From assembly GCF_016862435.1 (NCBI RefSeq), contig NZ_BOMY01000034.1, positions 310,001 through 374,000 of the forward strand: a DNA stretch of 64,000 bases, written 5' to 3'. This DNA comes from Paractinoplanes tereljensis (GTDB lineage Bacteria; Actinomycetota; Actinomycetes; Mycobacteriales; Micromonosporaceae). Shown piece after piece: positions 1 through 7,988 of the stretch (its first letter is position 1; every line of letters starts with the position of its first letter). A program made the position numbers and the translations under genes. Under the pieces are notes generated by a model, which saw nothing but the letters and a program-made list of their open reading frames with translations, was not told the origin of the DNA and did not search any database.

Positions 1-1979
1 ACGATCAGCGTGTCGAGCAGCACGCCGAACGCGACCGCGAACCCGATCTCGGCGAACGCGACGAGCGGCAGGCTGCCGAGGGCCGCGAACGTGCCGGCCA
101 GCACGATGCCGGCCGAGGTGATCACGCCGCCGGTGGCGCCGAGCCCGATCAGGGCGCCGCGCCGGGTGCCGTGCGTGCGGGCCTCTTCGCGCACCCGGGT
201 CATCAGGAAGATGTTGTAGTCGATCCCGAGCGCGACCAGGAACACGAAGACGAACAGCGGGAACGCGGTGTCCTCGCCCTCCCAGCCGAAGATGTGCCGG
301 AAGACCAGCGCGCTGACCCCGAGGGCGGCCGCGAAGGACAGCACCACGGTGCCCATCAGGATCAGCGGGGCCACGATCGCCCGCAGCAGCAGGCCGAGGA
401 TGACCAGCACCACCAGCAGCACGAGCGGGATGATCAGCCGGTTGTCGTGCCGGTTGGCCGCGTTGATGTCGACGATCATCGCGGTCTGCCCGCCGACCTT
501 GGCGTCCGCGCCCGGCACCGCGTGCACGGCGTCGCGCACCCGGGCCACGGTCTCCTGCGCGGCAGTCGAGTCGGGTGCGTCGGTGAGCGTGCCGTCCAGC
601 TGGACCAGGCCGTCCTTGGCGACCGGGTCGGCCACCGCGCTGATCCCCTTGACCCCGGCGAACGCCGTCCGCACCTGGTCGGCCTGACCGGCACTGGCGA
701 TGACGGTGACCGGCTGGCCGCCGCCGGCCGGGAAGTGCCGGGCCAGGGCCTGCTCGCCGGCCACCGACGGCTGCTCGGTGGTGAAGCTGTCGGCCGTGGA
801 CAGCCCGTCGGCCCGCAGCTGGAACAGCCCGAGCGCCATCACGCCGAGCGCCAGGGCGGTGCCGATCCAGACGGTGCGCGGCCGCTTGGCGATCCGGCCG
901 CCGAGCCGCGCCCACAGGCCGGTGGCGGTCGGCTCGGCGGTGCCGAACTTCGGCTTGGCCGGCCAGAACAGCCACCGCCCGCAGATCACCAGCATCGCCG
1001 GCAGCAGGGTGACCATGGCGGCCAGCCCGACCACGATGCCGAGCGCCGCGACCGGCCCGAGGCCGCTTGTCGAGTTGAGGTCGGCGAGGGTGAGGCAGGA
1101 CATGCCGACCGCCACGGTCGCGGCACTGGCGATGATCGCCGGGCCGGCCCGGTGCAGGGCGAGCTGCATCGCCTCGTGCCGATCCTCGTGTTTGCGCAGC
1201 TCTTCCCGGTAGCGGGCGACAAGCAGCAGGGCGTAGTCGGTGCCGGCGCCGAACACCAGCACGGTGAGGATGCCGGCGCTCTGCGCGTTGACCACCAGCC
1301 CGCCGTGCTTGGCCAGCAGGTAGATGACGGCCTGCGCGCCGATCAGGGCGACACCGGCCGAGACGATCGGGAACAACCACAGCACCGGGCTGCGGTAGGT
1401 GATCAGCAGGATGATCGCCACCACGATCAGCGTGGTGTAGAGCAGCGTGCCGTCGATGCCCTCGAACGCCGACGCCGAGTCGGCCGCGTTCCCGGCCGGT
1501 CCGGTCAGGTAGACCGCGAGCCCGTTGTCCCCCGGCCCGGCGATCGCCTTGAGGTTGTCGACGATGGTGGCGATCTGCTCCCAGCCGGCCGCGTCGACCT
1601 TCACCGGGACGATGGTGGACAGCGCCGCCTTGTCCTCGGCCGGGATCGGCCCGGTCACCTGGCCGGTGACACCGGCCACCGAGGCGAACGCCTTGGCGTC
1701 GGCGGTGGCCTTGGCCGTGTCGGCCGCGGTGATTCCGCCGGTGCGCTCGTAGACGATCAGGGCCGGCGCGATGTCGTCCGGACTGAACTGTTTCTGCAGA
1801 TCGGCGACCTGCGTCGCCTCCGCGCCGGACGGTAGCCAGGCGGAGTTGTCGTTCTTCTCGACGTCGGACAGTTTCCCCGCGAGGGGTGCCGCCAGCGCCA
1901 CCACGACGACCCAGAGGGCGAGGACGATCCACTTGGACCACCGCCCGCACACCAGTCGCGCTATCCCACCCGTAGCCAT
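1..1979 (-). CDS. MMPL/RND-family exporter, 3' end cut by window edge
   Basis: About 659 residues are visible and the C-terminus runs off the window. The frame opens at ATG 1979 behind a strong purine-rich Shine-Dalgarno (GGGGGGAG on the minus strand). An N-terminal membrane helix is followed by a large extracytoplasmic domain and a helical bundle with the GTDYALLL block. A second extracytoplasmic domain and bundle follow, with the GIDYNIFLMTR block. This duplicated layout is typical of proton-driven MMPL transporters that export lipids, polyketides or drugs. The substrate cannot be told. Direct repeats lie just upstream (2066-2083). Confidence 0.9.
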   Translation of the reverse strand, partial: MATGGIARLVCGRWSKWIVLALWVVVVALAAPLAGKLSDVEKNDNSAWLPSGAEATQVADLQKQFSPDDIAPALIVYERTGGITAADTAKATADAKAFASVAGVTGQVTGPIPAEDKAALSTIVPVKVDAAGWEQIATIVDNLKAIAGPGDNGLAVYLTGPAGNAADSASAFEGIDGTLLYTTLIVVAIILLITYRSPVLWLFPIVSAGVALIGAQAVIYLLAKHGGLVVNAQSAGILTVLVFGAGTDYALLLVARYREELRKHEDRHEAMQLALHRAGPAIIASAATVAVGMSCLTLADLNSTSGLGPVAALGIVVGLAAMVTLLPAMLVICGRWLFWPAKPKFGTAEPTATGLWARLGGRIAKRPRTVWIGTALALGVMALGLFQLRADGLSTADSFTTEQPSVAGEQALARHFPAGGGQPVTVIASAGQADQVRTAFAGVKGISAVADPVAKDGLVQLDGTLTDAPDSTAAQETVARVRDAVHAVPGADAKVGGQTAMIVDINAANRHDNRLIIPLVLLVVLVILGLLLRAIVAPLILMGTVVLSFAAALGVSALVFRHIFGWEGEDTAFPLFVFVFLVALGIDYNIFLMTRVREEARTHGTRRGALIGLGATGGVITSAGIVLAGTFAALGSLPLVAFAEIGFAVAFGVLLDTLI

Positions 1980-2046
1980 ATGCCGTCTCCCCCCGAAGAC
2001 CTGAGCCTTGACGGGCGAAGGGTATGCCGCTCACGTTACGTAGCCC

Positions 2047-2083
2047 AACCCTGATATCCGACAGCTCAGGGTTTTCTCAGGGT
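2047..2083. promoter_or_regulatory. Repeated TCAGGGT elements upstream of the MMPL gene
   Basis: Two direct copies of TCAGGGT start 11 bp apart, at 2066 and 2077. An inverted copy at 2047-2054 (AACCCTGA) makes an 8-bp dyad with the first direct copy. An 11-bp period is usual for sites bound by OmpR/PhoB-type response regulators. That assignment is inference; no such regulator is in the window. Confidence 0.4.
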
Positions 2084-2142
2084 CCACAGTGCTGACCGAG
2101 TCCGGACAGCACACACCCGGGTGTGACGGCATAATCGAAAGG

Positions 2143-2406
2143 GTGACCAATTGGGAATTTGCGCGGCTGGAGTACCGCGCGGCCGGCACGCTCGGTGCCG
2201 ACCGGTTCATGGACTGGACGGCCACCTTCCACCACCCCGGCGGGGTGCTGCGCTGGGGCACCGATGAGCGTTTCGACGATCTTCGGCACCTCAACCGGGC
2301 GGGCGCGGCCGGCTGGCAGGCGTACGACCGGGCCGCCATCCACGTGCACAACGAGCCGCACCGGCTGTCCAGCGTCACGTACTCGATGCGGAGGCCCGTC
2401 CCGTAA
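2143..2406 (+). CDS. Small hypothetical protein upstream of smpB
   Basis: This 87-residue soluble protein starts at GTG 2143. A CATAAT hexamer (2130-2135) ends 7 nt before the start and there is no good ribosome binding site, so the mRNA is probably leaderless. The LNRAGAAGWQAYD segment resembles the LNxxGxxGW signature of DUF4177-like small proteins, but the match is weak. It ends 10 bp before smpB. An upstream ATG at 2089 is open but has less promoter support. The function is unknown. Confidence 0.6.
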   Translation: MTNWEFARLEYRAAGTLGADRFMDWTATFHHPGGVLRWGTDERFDDLRHLNRAGAAGWQAYDRAAIHVHNEPHRLSSVTYSMRRPVP

Positions 2407-2409
2407 CCT
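2404..2409 (+). promoter_or_regulatory. -10 element of leaderless smpB
   Basis: TAACCT fits the actinobacterial TANNNT -10 and lies 7 nt before GTG 2417, so transcription should start at the initiation codon. Confidence 0.55.
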
Positions 2410-2416
2410 CGGAACC

Positions 2417-2896
2417 GTGGCGAAAGAGACCGGCCGGAAGCTGATCGCGTCGAACAAGAAGGCGCGGCACGACTACGAGATCCTCAAGACCTACGAAGCG
2501 GGTCTCGTGCTGGCCGGCACCGAGGTGAAGTCCCTCCGGGAGGGGCGTGCGTCGCTGGTTGACGCCTTCGCACAGGAGCATGAGGGCGAGATCATGCTGT
2601 ACGGCCTGCACATCGCCGAGTACGGCTACGGCAGCTGGACCAACCATGTCCCGCGCCGCACCCGCAAGCTGCTGCTGCACCGGGTCGAAATCGCCAAGAT
2701 CCTGAGCCAGCTGCGCGACGGCAACGGGCTGACCCTGGTGCCGCTGTCGATGTACTTCAACAACGGCTGGGCCAAGGTCGAGATCGGCATGGCCCGGGGC
2801 CTCAAATCGTACGATAAGCGGCAGGTCCTGGCCGCTCGCGACGCCCAGAAGGAGATCCAGCGGGAGATGGGCAGGCGCCTCAAAGGGCGCCGGTAG
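2417..2896 (+). CDS. smpB: SsrA-binding protein SmpB
   Basis: This 159-residue protein is the tmRNA partner that delivers SsrA to stalled ribosomes for trans-translation. Family blocks are all present: NKKARHDYEI near the N-terminus, the GTEVKSLR stretch, NHVPRRTRKLLLH, and the basic C-terminal tail ending KGRR. The reading frame is open farther upstream, but homology starts at GTG 2417, and a TANNNT hexamer 7 nt away supports a leaderless start there. The length is normal for SmpB. No ssrA RNA gene was recognised in the window. Confidence 0.96.
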   Translation: MAKETGRKLIASNKKARHDYEILKTYEAGLVLAGTEVKSLREGRASLVDAFAQEHEGEIMLYGLHIAEYGYGSWTNHVPRRTRKLLLHRVEIAKILSQLRDGNGLTLVPLSMYFNNGWAKVEIGMARGLKSYDKRQVLAARDAQKEIQREMGRRLKGRR

Positions 2897-2899
2897 CCT
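2894..2899 (+). promoter_or_regulatory. -10 element of the luciferase-like gene
   Basis: TAGCCT overlaps the smpB stop codon and lies 6 nt before GTG 2906, giving a TANNNT leaderless promoter. Confidence 0.5.
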
Positions 2900-2905
2900 G
2901 ATCTT

Positions 2906-3934
2906 GTGAAATTCGGTCTGGATACGTTCGGCGACGTCACCGCCGGCAGCGACGGCAAGCCCCTCCCCTACGCACAGGTGATCCGCAACCTGGTCGACCA
3001 GGCGGTGCTCGCCGAGAAGGTCGGCCTGGACGCGTTCAGCGTCGGCGAGCACCACCGCGACGACTTCGCGGTCTCGGCTCCCGAGATCGTGCTGGCCGCG
3101 ATCGCGGCTCGCACCGAGAAAATCACCCTCGGCACCGCGGTCACCGTGCTCAGCTCGGACGACCCGGTCCGGGTTTACGAGCGCTTCGCCACCCTGGACG
3201 CGGTGTCGAACGGCCGCGCCGAGATCACCCTCGGCCGGGGCTCGTTCACCGAGTCGTTCCCGCTGTTCGGCTTCGACCTGGCCGATTACGACAAGCTGTT
3301 CGAGGAGAAGGCCGAGCTGATGGCCGCCCTCCTCGACGAGGGCCCGGTGACGTGGGAGGGCACGGTTCGCCCCGGCCTGAAGAACCAGCAGGTCTACCCC
3401 AAGACGGAGAACGGCCGCATTCCCACCTGGATCGGCGTGGGCGGCAGCCCCGAGTCGGTGGTCCGCGCCGCCTCCTACGGATTCCCGCTGGTCCTGGCCA
3501 TCATCGGCGGCGCCCCGGCCCGCTTCGGCCCCTACGTCGACCTGTACCGCCGCGCGCTCAAGGAGCTCGGCAAGCCGGAGGACCTGCCGGTGGCCGTGCA
3601 CTGCCCCGGTTTCGTCGCCGACACCGACCAGGAGGCGGCCGACCTGCTCTGGCCGCACGTGCGGGTGATGATGAACCGGATCGGCCGCGAGCGCGGCTGG
3701 CCGCCGCTGGCCCGCGACCGCTTCCAGTCCGACATCGACGAGGGCGCCTGGCACGCCGGCTCCCCCGAGACGGTCGCCCAGAAGGTCGCCAAGACGATCA
3801 AGGAACTGGGCATCCAGCGCTTCGACATGAAGTACTCGGCCGGCACGCTCCCGCACGAGGCGATGATGAAGGCCATCGAGCTGTACGGCACGGTGGTCAT
3901 CCCCCGGGTGCGCGAGCTACTGGCCAAGGACTAG
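2906..3934 (+). CDS. Luciferase-like (LLM class) flavin- or F420-dependent oxidoreductase
   Basis: This 342-residue TIM-barrel oxidoreductase resembles the bacterial luciferase family. Diagnostic features are the N-terminal FGLDTFGD strand, VGEHHRDDF, the ITLGTAVTVLSSDDP block and the ISNGRAEITLGRGS-like segment (here VSNGRAEITLGRGS). Such proteins use FMNH2 or F420 to oxidise or reduce small organics; cofactor and substrate cannot be read from the sequence. GTG 2906 is favoured because a -10-like hexamer lies 6 nt upstream. Its last 18 bp overlap the 3' end of the convergent GH3 gene. Confidence 0.88.
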   Translation: MKFGLDTFGDVTAGSDGKPLPYAQVIRNLVDQAVLAEKVGLDAFSVGEHHRDDFAVSAPEIVLAAIAARTEKITLGTAVTVLSSDDPVRVYERFATLDAVSNGRAEITLGRGSFTESFPLFGFDLADYDKLFEEKAELMAALLDEGPVTWEGTVRPGLKNQQVYPKTENGRIPTWIGVGGSPESVVRAASYGFPLVLAIIGGAPARFGPYVDLYRRALKELGKPEDLPVAVHCPGFVADTDQEAADLLWPHVRVMMNRIGRERGWPPLARDRFQSDIDEGAWHAGSPETVAQKVAKTIKELGIQRFDMKYSAGTLPHEAMMKAIELYGTVVIPRVRELLAKD

Positions 3935-5992
3935 CGGCGCGGTCGCGGCCTCGGGATCGCCCGAGAACGCGGCGGCCTCGACGACGACCTCGGAGGTGGC
4001 GGCGGGCACGAACCCGCCCGCCGTCCACCGTTGCAGCGGCCGGGTCGAGCCGATGACCGTGACCTCGGCCTTCTCTCCCGCGGCCAGCTCGACCGGGGCG
4101 AACCCGAGCAGCACCCGGCGCGGGAAGTCGTCGGCCTCGACCACGCCGTAGAGCTGCACGACGTGCCGCCCGGCCCGGTCGCCGGTGTTGGTGACGGCGG
4201 TAGTGGCCGTGAAGTGCTCGCCGTCGACCGCCGAGACCGACAGCCCGTCGATGCCGAAGCTGGTGTACGACAGGCCGAAGCCGAGCGGGAACGCCGCCGC
4301 CACCCCGTCCCGGTCGAGCAGCCGCTGCCCGAACCAGCGGTCGTAGGTGATGCTCGTCGCGTCCCGGTCGAAGAACGGCAGGTGTTCCTCGCTGACCGGG
4401 ATCGAGTAGGGCAGCCGACCGGCCGCGTCGACCGCGCCGAGCAGCACGTCGGCCAGCGCGTGGCCGCCCTCGGCCCCGCCGTACCACCCGATCAGCACGG
4501 CCGGCACCTGGTCGCGCCACTCCTCGGTGATGACCGCGCCGGCGGTCACGATGACCACCACGGTGCGCGGGTTGACGGCGGCGGTGGCCCGGATCAGCTC
4601 GACGTCGGCCGGCAGCAGGCGCAGGCTCGCCCGGTCCCCGCCCTCGGCGGTGCCCATGCCCCCGGGCGACCGCGGGGCGACACCCTCTGGCAGCGGCGGG
4701 AACAGCGCCAGCAGCTCGGGACTGGACATCGCCTCGGCCCCCAGATACTCACCCTCGTCGGCGGCGGTGTAGCCGACCACCACCACGGCGACGTCGGCGC
4801 CTTGCGGGTCATCCGTCACCCGTACGCCCGGAAGTGCGGCCGTCAGCCCCGCCAGAGCCGTCACCACCTCCGGTGAGCGCACGTCCGACGAACCCTGGTC
4901 GCCGGTGTTGGCGGTCGCTGCGAGGCGGCCGAGCACCGCGACGCTCGTGAGCGACGACGCGTCGAGCGGCAGCACGCCGTCGTTCTTGAGCAGCACCATC
5001 GACCGCTGGGCCACCTCGCGGGCCAGCGCCCGGTGCTCGGCACTGAAGACCACGTCGGGCGAGGGCGCGGGCTCGAGATCGCGGGCGTGATAGGCCAGCT
5101 GGGTGCGCAGGATGCGGCGGGCGGCCCGGTCGACGAACTCCTCCTCCACGGCTTCGGGCAGATGCTGCGCCCGCTGCTGGCGGAACGGCTCCTCGACGTC
5201 GAGGCCGGCCCGCAGTGAGCCGGCCGCGTCGCGCAGGCCGAAGACGAAGTCGGAGACGGTCACCCCGCTGAAGCCCCAGCGGCCGCGCAGGATGCCCTCC
5301 ATCAGCTCGGCGTTCTGCCCGGCCCACTCGCCGTTGACCGAGTTGTAGGCGGTCATGATGCCGTCGACGCCCTCCTCGACGACCCGGCGGAAGTGCGGCA
5401 GGAACACCTCGTGCAGGGTGGGCTCGTCGGCGGTGACGTCGACCTTGAAGCGGGCGTTTTCCATGCTGTTGAGCGCGTAGTGCTTGGCCACCGCCATCGC
5501 GTTGCGCTGCACTCCCCGGACCAGGGCGGCACCGAACTCGCCGAGAAGCAGCGGGTCCTCGCCGTACGTCTCCTGGATCCGGCCCCAGGCCGGGTGTCGC
5601 GGCAGGTTGATGCAGACGCCGCCGAAGAAGTTCGCGCCCTGGGCGCGCATCTCCCGGCCGATCACGAGGCCGACCCGCTCCTCCAAGCGAGGATCCCAGG
5701 TGGCGCCGCGGGCCATCGAGACCGGGAACGCGGTCGAGGCGCCCATCACCACACCGCGCGGGCCGTCGCTGAACCGCAGGCCAGGCAGCCCGATCCGGTC
5801 AATCGCACCCATCACGATCGGCCGCAGGTTGTAGCCGGCCGACATCTCGGCCAGGCCCGGCCAGAACTCGTCGTCCCCGTCCAGCAGCCACAGCTTCTCG
5901 TCGAGGGTGAGCTCGGCGAGAAGCGCCTCGGTCTCGGCCGCCAGGTCACTGCCGGCACGCAGGCGGGCCACGGATTCCTCGAAGACGGTCAT
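3917..5992 (-). CDS. Glycoside hydrolase family 3 beta-glycosidase
   Basis: This 691-residue enzyme has no signal peptide, so it probably acts in the cytoplasm on imported oligosaccharides. The N-terminal GH3 barrel carries RFSDGPRG, the KHYALNSMENAR block, and GVTVSDFVFG, in which Asp248 is the expected nucleophile. The middle alpha/beta sandwich has RSMVLLKNDG, and the C-terminus is fibronectin-III-like. Family members are beta-glucosidases or beta-xylosidases; specificity is not resolvable. ATG 5992 has AAGGAG 7 nt upstream. The gene diverges from a TetR gene and a palindromic operator abuts its ribosome binding site, so TetR control is likely. Confidence 0.92.
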   Translation of the reverse strand: MTVFEESVARLRAGSDLAAETEALLAELTLDEKLWLLDGDDEFWPGLAEMSAGYNLRPIVMGAIDRIGLPGLRFSDGPRGVVMGASTAFPVSMARGATWDPRLEERVGLVIGREMRAQGANFFGGVCINLPRHPAWGRIQETYGEDPLLLGEFGAALVRGVQRNAMAVAKHYALNSMENARFKVDVTADEPTLHEVFLPHFRRVVEEGVDGIMTAYNSVNGEWAGQNAELMEGILRGRWGFSGVTVSDFVFGLRDAAGSLRAGLDVEEPFRQQRAQHLPEAVEEEFVDRAARRILRTQLAYHARDLEPAPSPDVVFSAEHRALAREVAQRSMVLLKNDGVLPLDASSLTSVAVLGRLAATANTGDQGSSDVRSPEVVTALAGLTAALPGVRVTDDPQGADVAVVVVGYTAADEGEYLGAEAMSSPELLALFPPLPEGVAPRSPGGMGTAEGGDRASLRLLPADVELIRATAAVNPRTVVVIVTAGAVITEEWRDQVPAVLIGWYGGAEGGHALADVLLGAVDAAGRLPYSIPVSEEHLPFFDRDATSITYDRWFGQRLLDRDGVAAAFPLGFGLSYTSFGIDGLSVSAVDGEHFTATTAVTNTGDRAGRHVVQLYGVVEADDFPRRVLLGFAPVELAAGEKAEVTVIGSTRPLQRWTAGGFVPAATSEVVVEAAAFSGDPEAATAPLVLGQ

Positions 5993-6004
5993 CGCCGAAC
6001 TCCT

Positions 6005-6024
6005 TACTGACACCGGTGTAGGTA
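6005..6024. promoter_or_regulatory. Palindromic operator between GH3 and tetR
   Basis: TACTGACACCGGTGTAGGTA is a 20-bp dyad (TAC-NN-ACACC/GGTGT-NN-GTA). It abuts the GH3 Shine-Dalgarno and ends 10 nt before the tetR -10 (6035-6040), an ideal place for one dimer to repress both genes. Confidence 0.7.
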
Positions 6025-6034
6025 GCGGCAAGTT

Positions 6035-6040
6035 TACGAT
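6035..6040 (+). promoter_or_regulatory. -10 element of leaderless tetR
   Basis: TACGAT lies 6 nt before GTG 6047 and no ribosome binding site is seen, which fits a leaderless TANNNT promoter. Confidence 0.55.
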
Positions 6041-6046
6041 GGTCCG

Positions 6047-6589
6047 GTGACGAACGGCAAGCGTGTCCGCCTGACCGCCGAGGTGCGCCGCCGCCAGCTC
6101 GTCGACGAGGCCACCACGCTGATCGCCCGGATCGGCTACCACCGCTTCTCGATCAAGGCCCTGGCCGAGGCGACCGGCCTGACCAGGGCCGGCGTCCTGC
6201 ACCACGTGGGCTCGAAGGAGCAGCTGCTGCTCGACGTGCTGGCCCTGCGCGACGAGCGCGACAACCAGTCCCTGGACCCGGCCCTGAACGCCCGGCACGT
6301 CCTGGACAGCATCGTGCGCCGCAACCTGGGCCAGCCCGAGATAGTCCGGCTCTACACGGTGCTGGCCGCCGAAGCCCTCGACCCGGCGCATCCGGCCCAC
6401 CGCTACTTCGCCGACCGCCTGCGCACCGGCACGACTCTGCTGGGCAACATGCTGGGCGACCACGAGCTGGCCGTAGAGATCTACTCCTTCATGGACGGCA
6501 TCCAGCTCAACTGGCTCCGCGACCCGACGATCGACATGTGGCAGCAGTGGCAACGCTTCGCCGACGCCCTGTTTAGAGTGCGCACATGA
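6047..6589 (+). CDS. TetR-family transcriptional regulator of the GH3 gene
   Basis: This 180-residue protein has an N-terminal helix-turn-helix (about residues 10-55: LVDEATTLIARIGYHRFSIKALAEATGLTRAGVLHHVGSKEQLL in outline). The ligand-binding helical domain carries WLRDP..DMWQQW, as in TetR_C domains of sugar- or glycosidase-linked members. It starts at GTG 6047. The divergent layout and the 6005-6024 palindrome argue that it represses itself and the GH3 gene, with a glycoside as inducer (inference). Its stop overlaps the next start codon (ATGA). Confidence 0.88.
   Translation: MTNGKRVRLTAEVRRRQLVDEATTLIARIGYHRFSIKALAEATGLTRAGVLHHVGSKEQLLLDVLALRDERDNQSLDPALNARHVLDSIVRRNLGQPEIVRLYTVLAAEALDPAHPAHRYFADRLRTGTTLLGNMLGDHELAVEIYSFMDGIQLNWLRDPTIDMWQQWQRFADALFRVRT
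6574..6579 (+). promoter_or_regulatory. -10-like element before the AlaX gene
   Basis: TAGAGT inside the 3' end of tetR lies 6 nt before ATG 6586, so the next gene may be transcribed independently as a leaderless message. Confidence 0.4.
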
Positions 6590-7308
6590 GCGAACGCCTC
6601 GACTGGAGCGACCCGACTCTGCGGGAATGGGACTGCACGGTGCTGTGGTCCGACGCGAGCGACCCGGAGGCCGGCATCGTGCTCGACCGGTCCGCCTTCT
6701 ATCCCGGCGGCGGGGGCCAGCCGCCCGACCACGGCGTGCTGCTCTGGCAGGGCGTGCAGACCCGTATCGTGGACACCCGCAAGGGCGACGACTTCCACCT
6801 CATCCCCGCGCCGGGCGACCCGGTCCCGCCGGTGGGCACGTCGGTGCGCGGCGCGATCGACGACGAGCGCCGCAGCTCGCTCATGCGCACCCACTCCGGC
6901 CTGCACATCCTCTGCGGCACGGTGTTCCGCGACTTCGGCGCCCTGGTCACCGGCGGCAACATGCAGCCCGGTGAGGCCCGGATGGACTTCAACCTGCCCG
7001 AGGTGCCGCCCGGCTTCAAACAGGCCCTCGAGGACGCGGTGAACGCCGAGATCGCCGCCGACCGCAAGATCGTGGCCCGGGTCCTCCCCCGCGAGGAGGC
7101 CCTGCAGATCCCGACGCTGGTGCGCACCCAGGACGCCCTGCCGCCGCTGGAGCAGCCGGAGATCCGGGTGATCGACATCGTCGGCCTGGACGTCCAGGCC
7201 GACGGCGGCACCCACGTGGCCTCCACCGGCCAGGTCGGCCGCGTCGAGGTGGTCAAGGTGGAGAGCAAGGGCCGGCAGAACCGCCGGGTCCGCATCCGCC
7301 TGACTTAA
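6586..7308 (+). CDS. AlaX-like alanyl-tRNA editing protein
   Basis: This 240-residue protein is a free-standing AlaRS editing-domain homologue that would hydrolyse mischarged Ser- or Gly-tRNA(Ala). The DRSAFYPGGGGQPPD segment is diagnostic. The metal site is visible as His103 and His107 in HSGLH and His210 in GGTHV. The cysteine that normally precedes GGTH is replaced by Asp206, so metal binding may be altered. The start overlaps the tetR stop (ATGA), and an internal TANNNT hexamer may give it its own promoter. It converges on the LUD gene with a 3-bp gap. Confidence 0.87.
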   Translation: MSERLDWSDPTLREWDCTVLWSDASDPEAGIVLDRSAFYPGGGGQPPDHGVLLWQGVQTRIVDTRKGDDFHLIPAPGDPVPPVGTSVRGAIDDERRSSLMRTHSGLHILCGTVFRDFGALVTGGNMQPGEARMDFNLPEVPPGFKQALEDAVNAEIAADRKIVARVLPREEALQIPTLVRTQDALPPLEQPEIRVIDIVGLDVQADGGTHVASTGQVGRVEVVKVESKGRQNRRVRIRLT

Positions 7309-7311
7309 GAC

Positions 7312-7905
7312 CTAGAACCCGATCGTCTCCCGCAGCAGCAGGACCGTGCCGCGCCCCGGCCGGGGTTCCGCGTTGAGGACGAGCAGGCGGTTGATGGCGC
7401 TGGGCATCCCGTACACCGCCTGGGCCCGGGCGTTCTCCAGCGGGAGCGCGTGCTCCTCGACCCGGCGCAGCGCCGCGGTCAGGTCCGGCACCACCTTCTG
7501 GGCGCCGATGATCCAGACCGCGTGGGCGGCGCCACCGGCGTTGGCCGGCAACTGGCTGCCGCTGCCCGAGGCCAGCACGAGCGAGCCGGTCTCGGTGACC
7601 GCGGCGACGCTGTTGACGACGAAGTCGGGCCCGGCGACCAGCCGGCGGATCTCGTCGGCGCCGGTGGCCCGGTCGATGGCCAGGATGCGCGGCCGGATGG
7701 CGTCGTACCGGCCGCCGGCGTTGATGTCCTCGTCGATGCCGGACAGCCGGAGGGTCTCGCTCGCCCCGGTGAGCACGCTGGCGCCCGCCGGGATCAAATC
7801 CTTGATACGGGTACGGGCGGTCGCGGCGTCGTCGAGGATCTCGGCCGCGAATCCGTTGCCCCGCAGCGCGGCGGCGACCCGTTCCAGCCGGTTCGAAAGT
7901 TCCAT
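7312..7905 (-). CDS. LUD-domain (LutC/YkgG-like) protein
   Basis: This 197-residue single-domain protein resembles the LutC/YkgG family. TGASETLRLSGIDEDIN, the VVNSVAAVTETGSLVLASG strand and the HAVWIIGAQKVVPDL block are typical. LutC takes part in lactate oxidation with the iron-sulphur proteins LutA and LutB, neither of which is adjacent, so the role here is uncertain. It is divergent from an ECF41 sigma gene. Its promoter is the mirror image of the sigma gene's promoter, which suggests it is the main target of that sigma factor. ATG 7905 lies only 5 nt past the putative -10. Confidence 0.85.
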   Translation of the reverse strand: MELSNRLERVAAALRGNGFAAEILDDAATARTRIKDLIPAGASVLTGASETLRLSGIDEDINAGGRYDAIRPRILAIDRATGADEIRRLVAGPDFVVNSVAAVTETGSLVLASGSGSQLPANAGGAAHAVWIIGAQKVVPDLTAALRRVEEHALPLENARAQAVYGMPSAINRLLVLNAEPRPGRGTVLLLRETIGF

Positions 7906-7910
7906 GCCGG

Positions 7911-7970
7911 TACGACAACGCAGCCCGCCGGAATGTGAGGCCTCACAATCTGATGCGCTGTGTTGTCGTA
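7911..7970. promoter_or_regulatory. Mirror-symmetric divergent ECF-type promoters
   Basis: A perfect palindrome, TGTGAGGCCTCACA (7934-7947), is flanked at equal distance on both sides by TTGTCGTA (7963-7970 on plus; 7911-7918 on minus). Each strand therefore reads CCTCACA, 15 nt, then TTGTCGTA. The -35 shares TCACA with the TGTCACA reported for ECF41 promoters. The two -35 elements abut, so polymerases should compete. Confidence 0.65.
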
Positions 7971-7988
7971 TCGGAGGGAGGCAAGACC

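Noticed and set aside
171..1835. Long plus-strand open frame opposite the MMPL gene
   Set aside because: It is the antisense shadow of a high-GC coding region; the product is His/Arg/Asp/Gly-rich without domains, and the minus-strand protein has clear family motifs.
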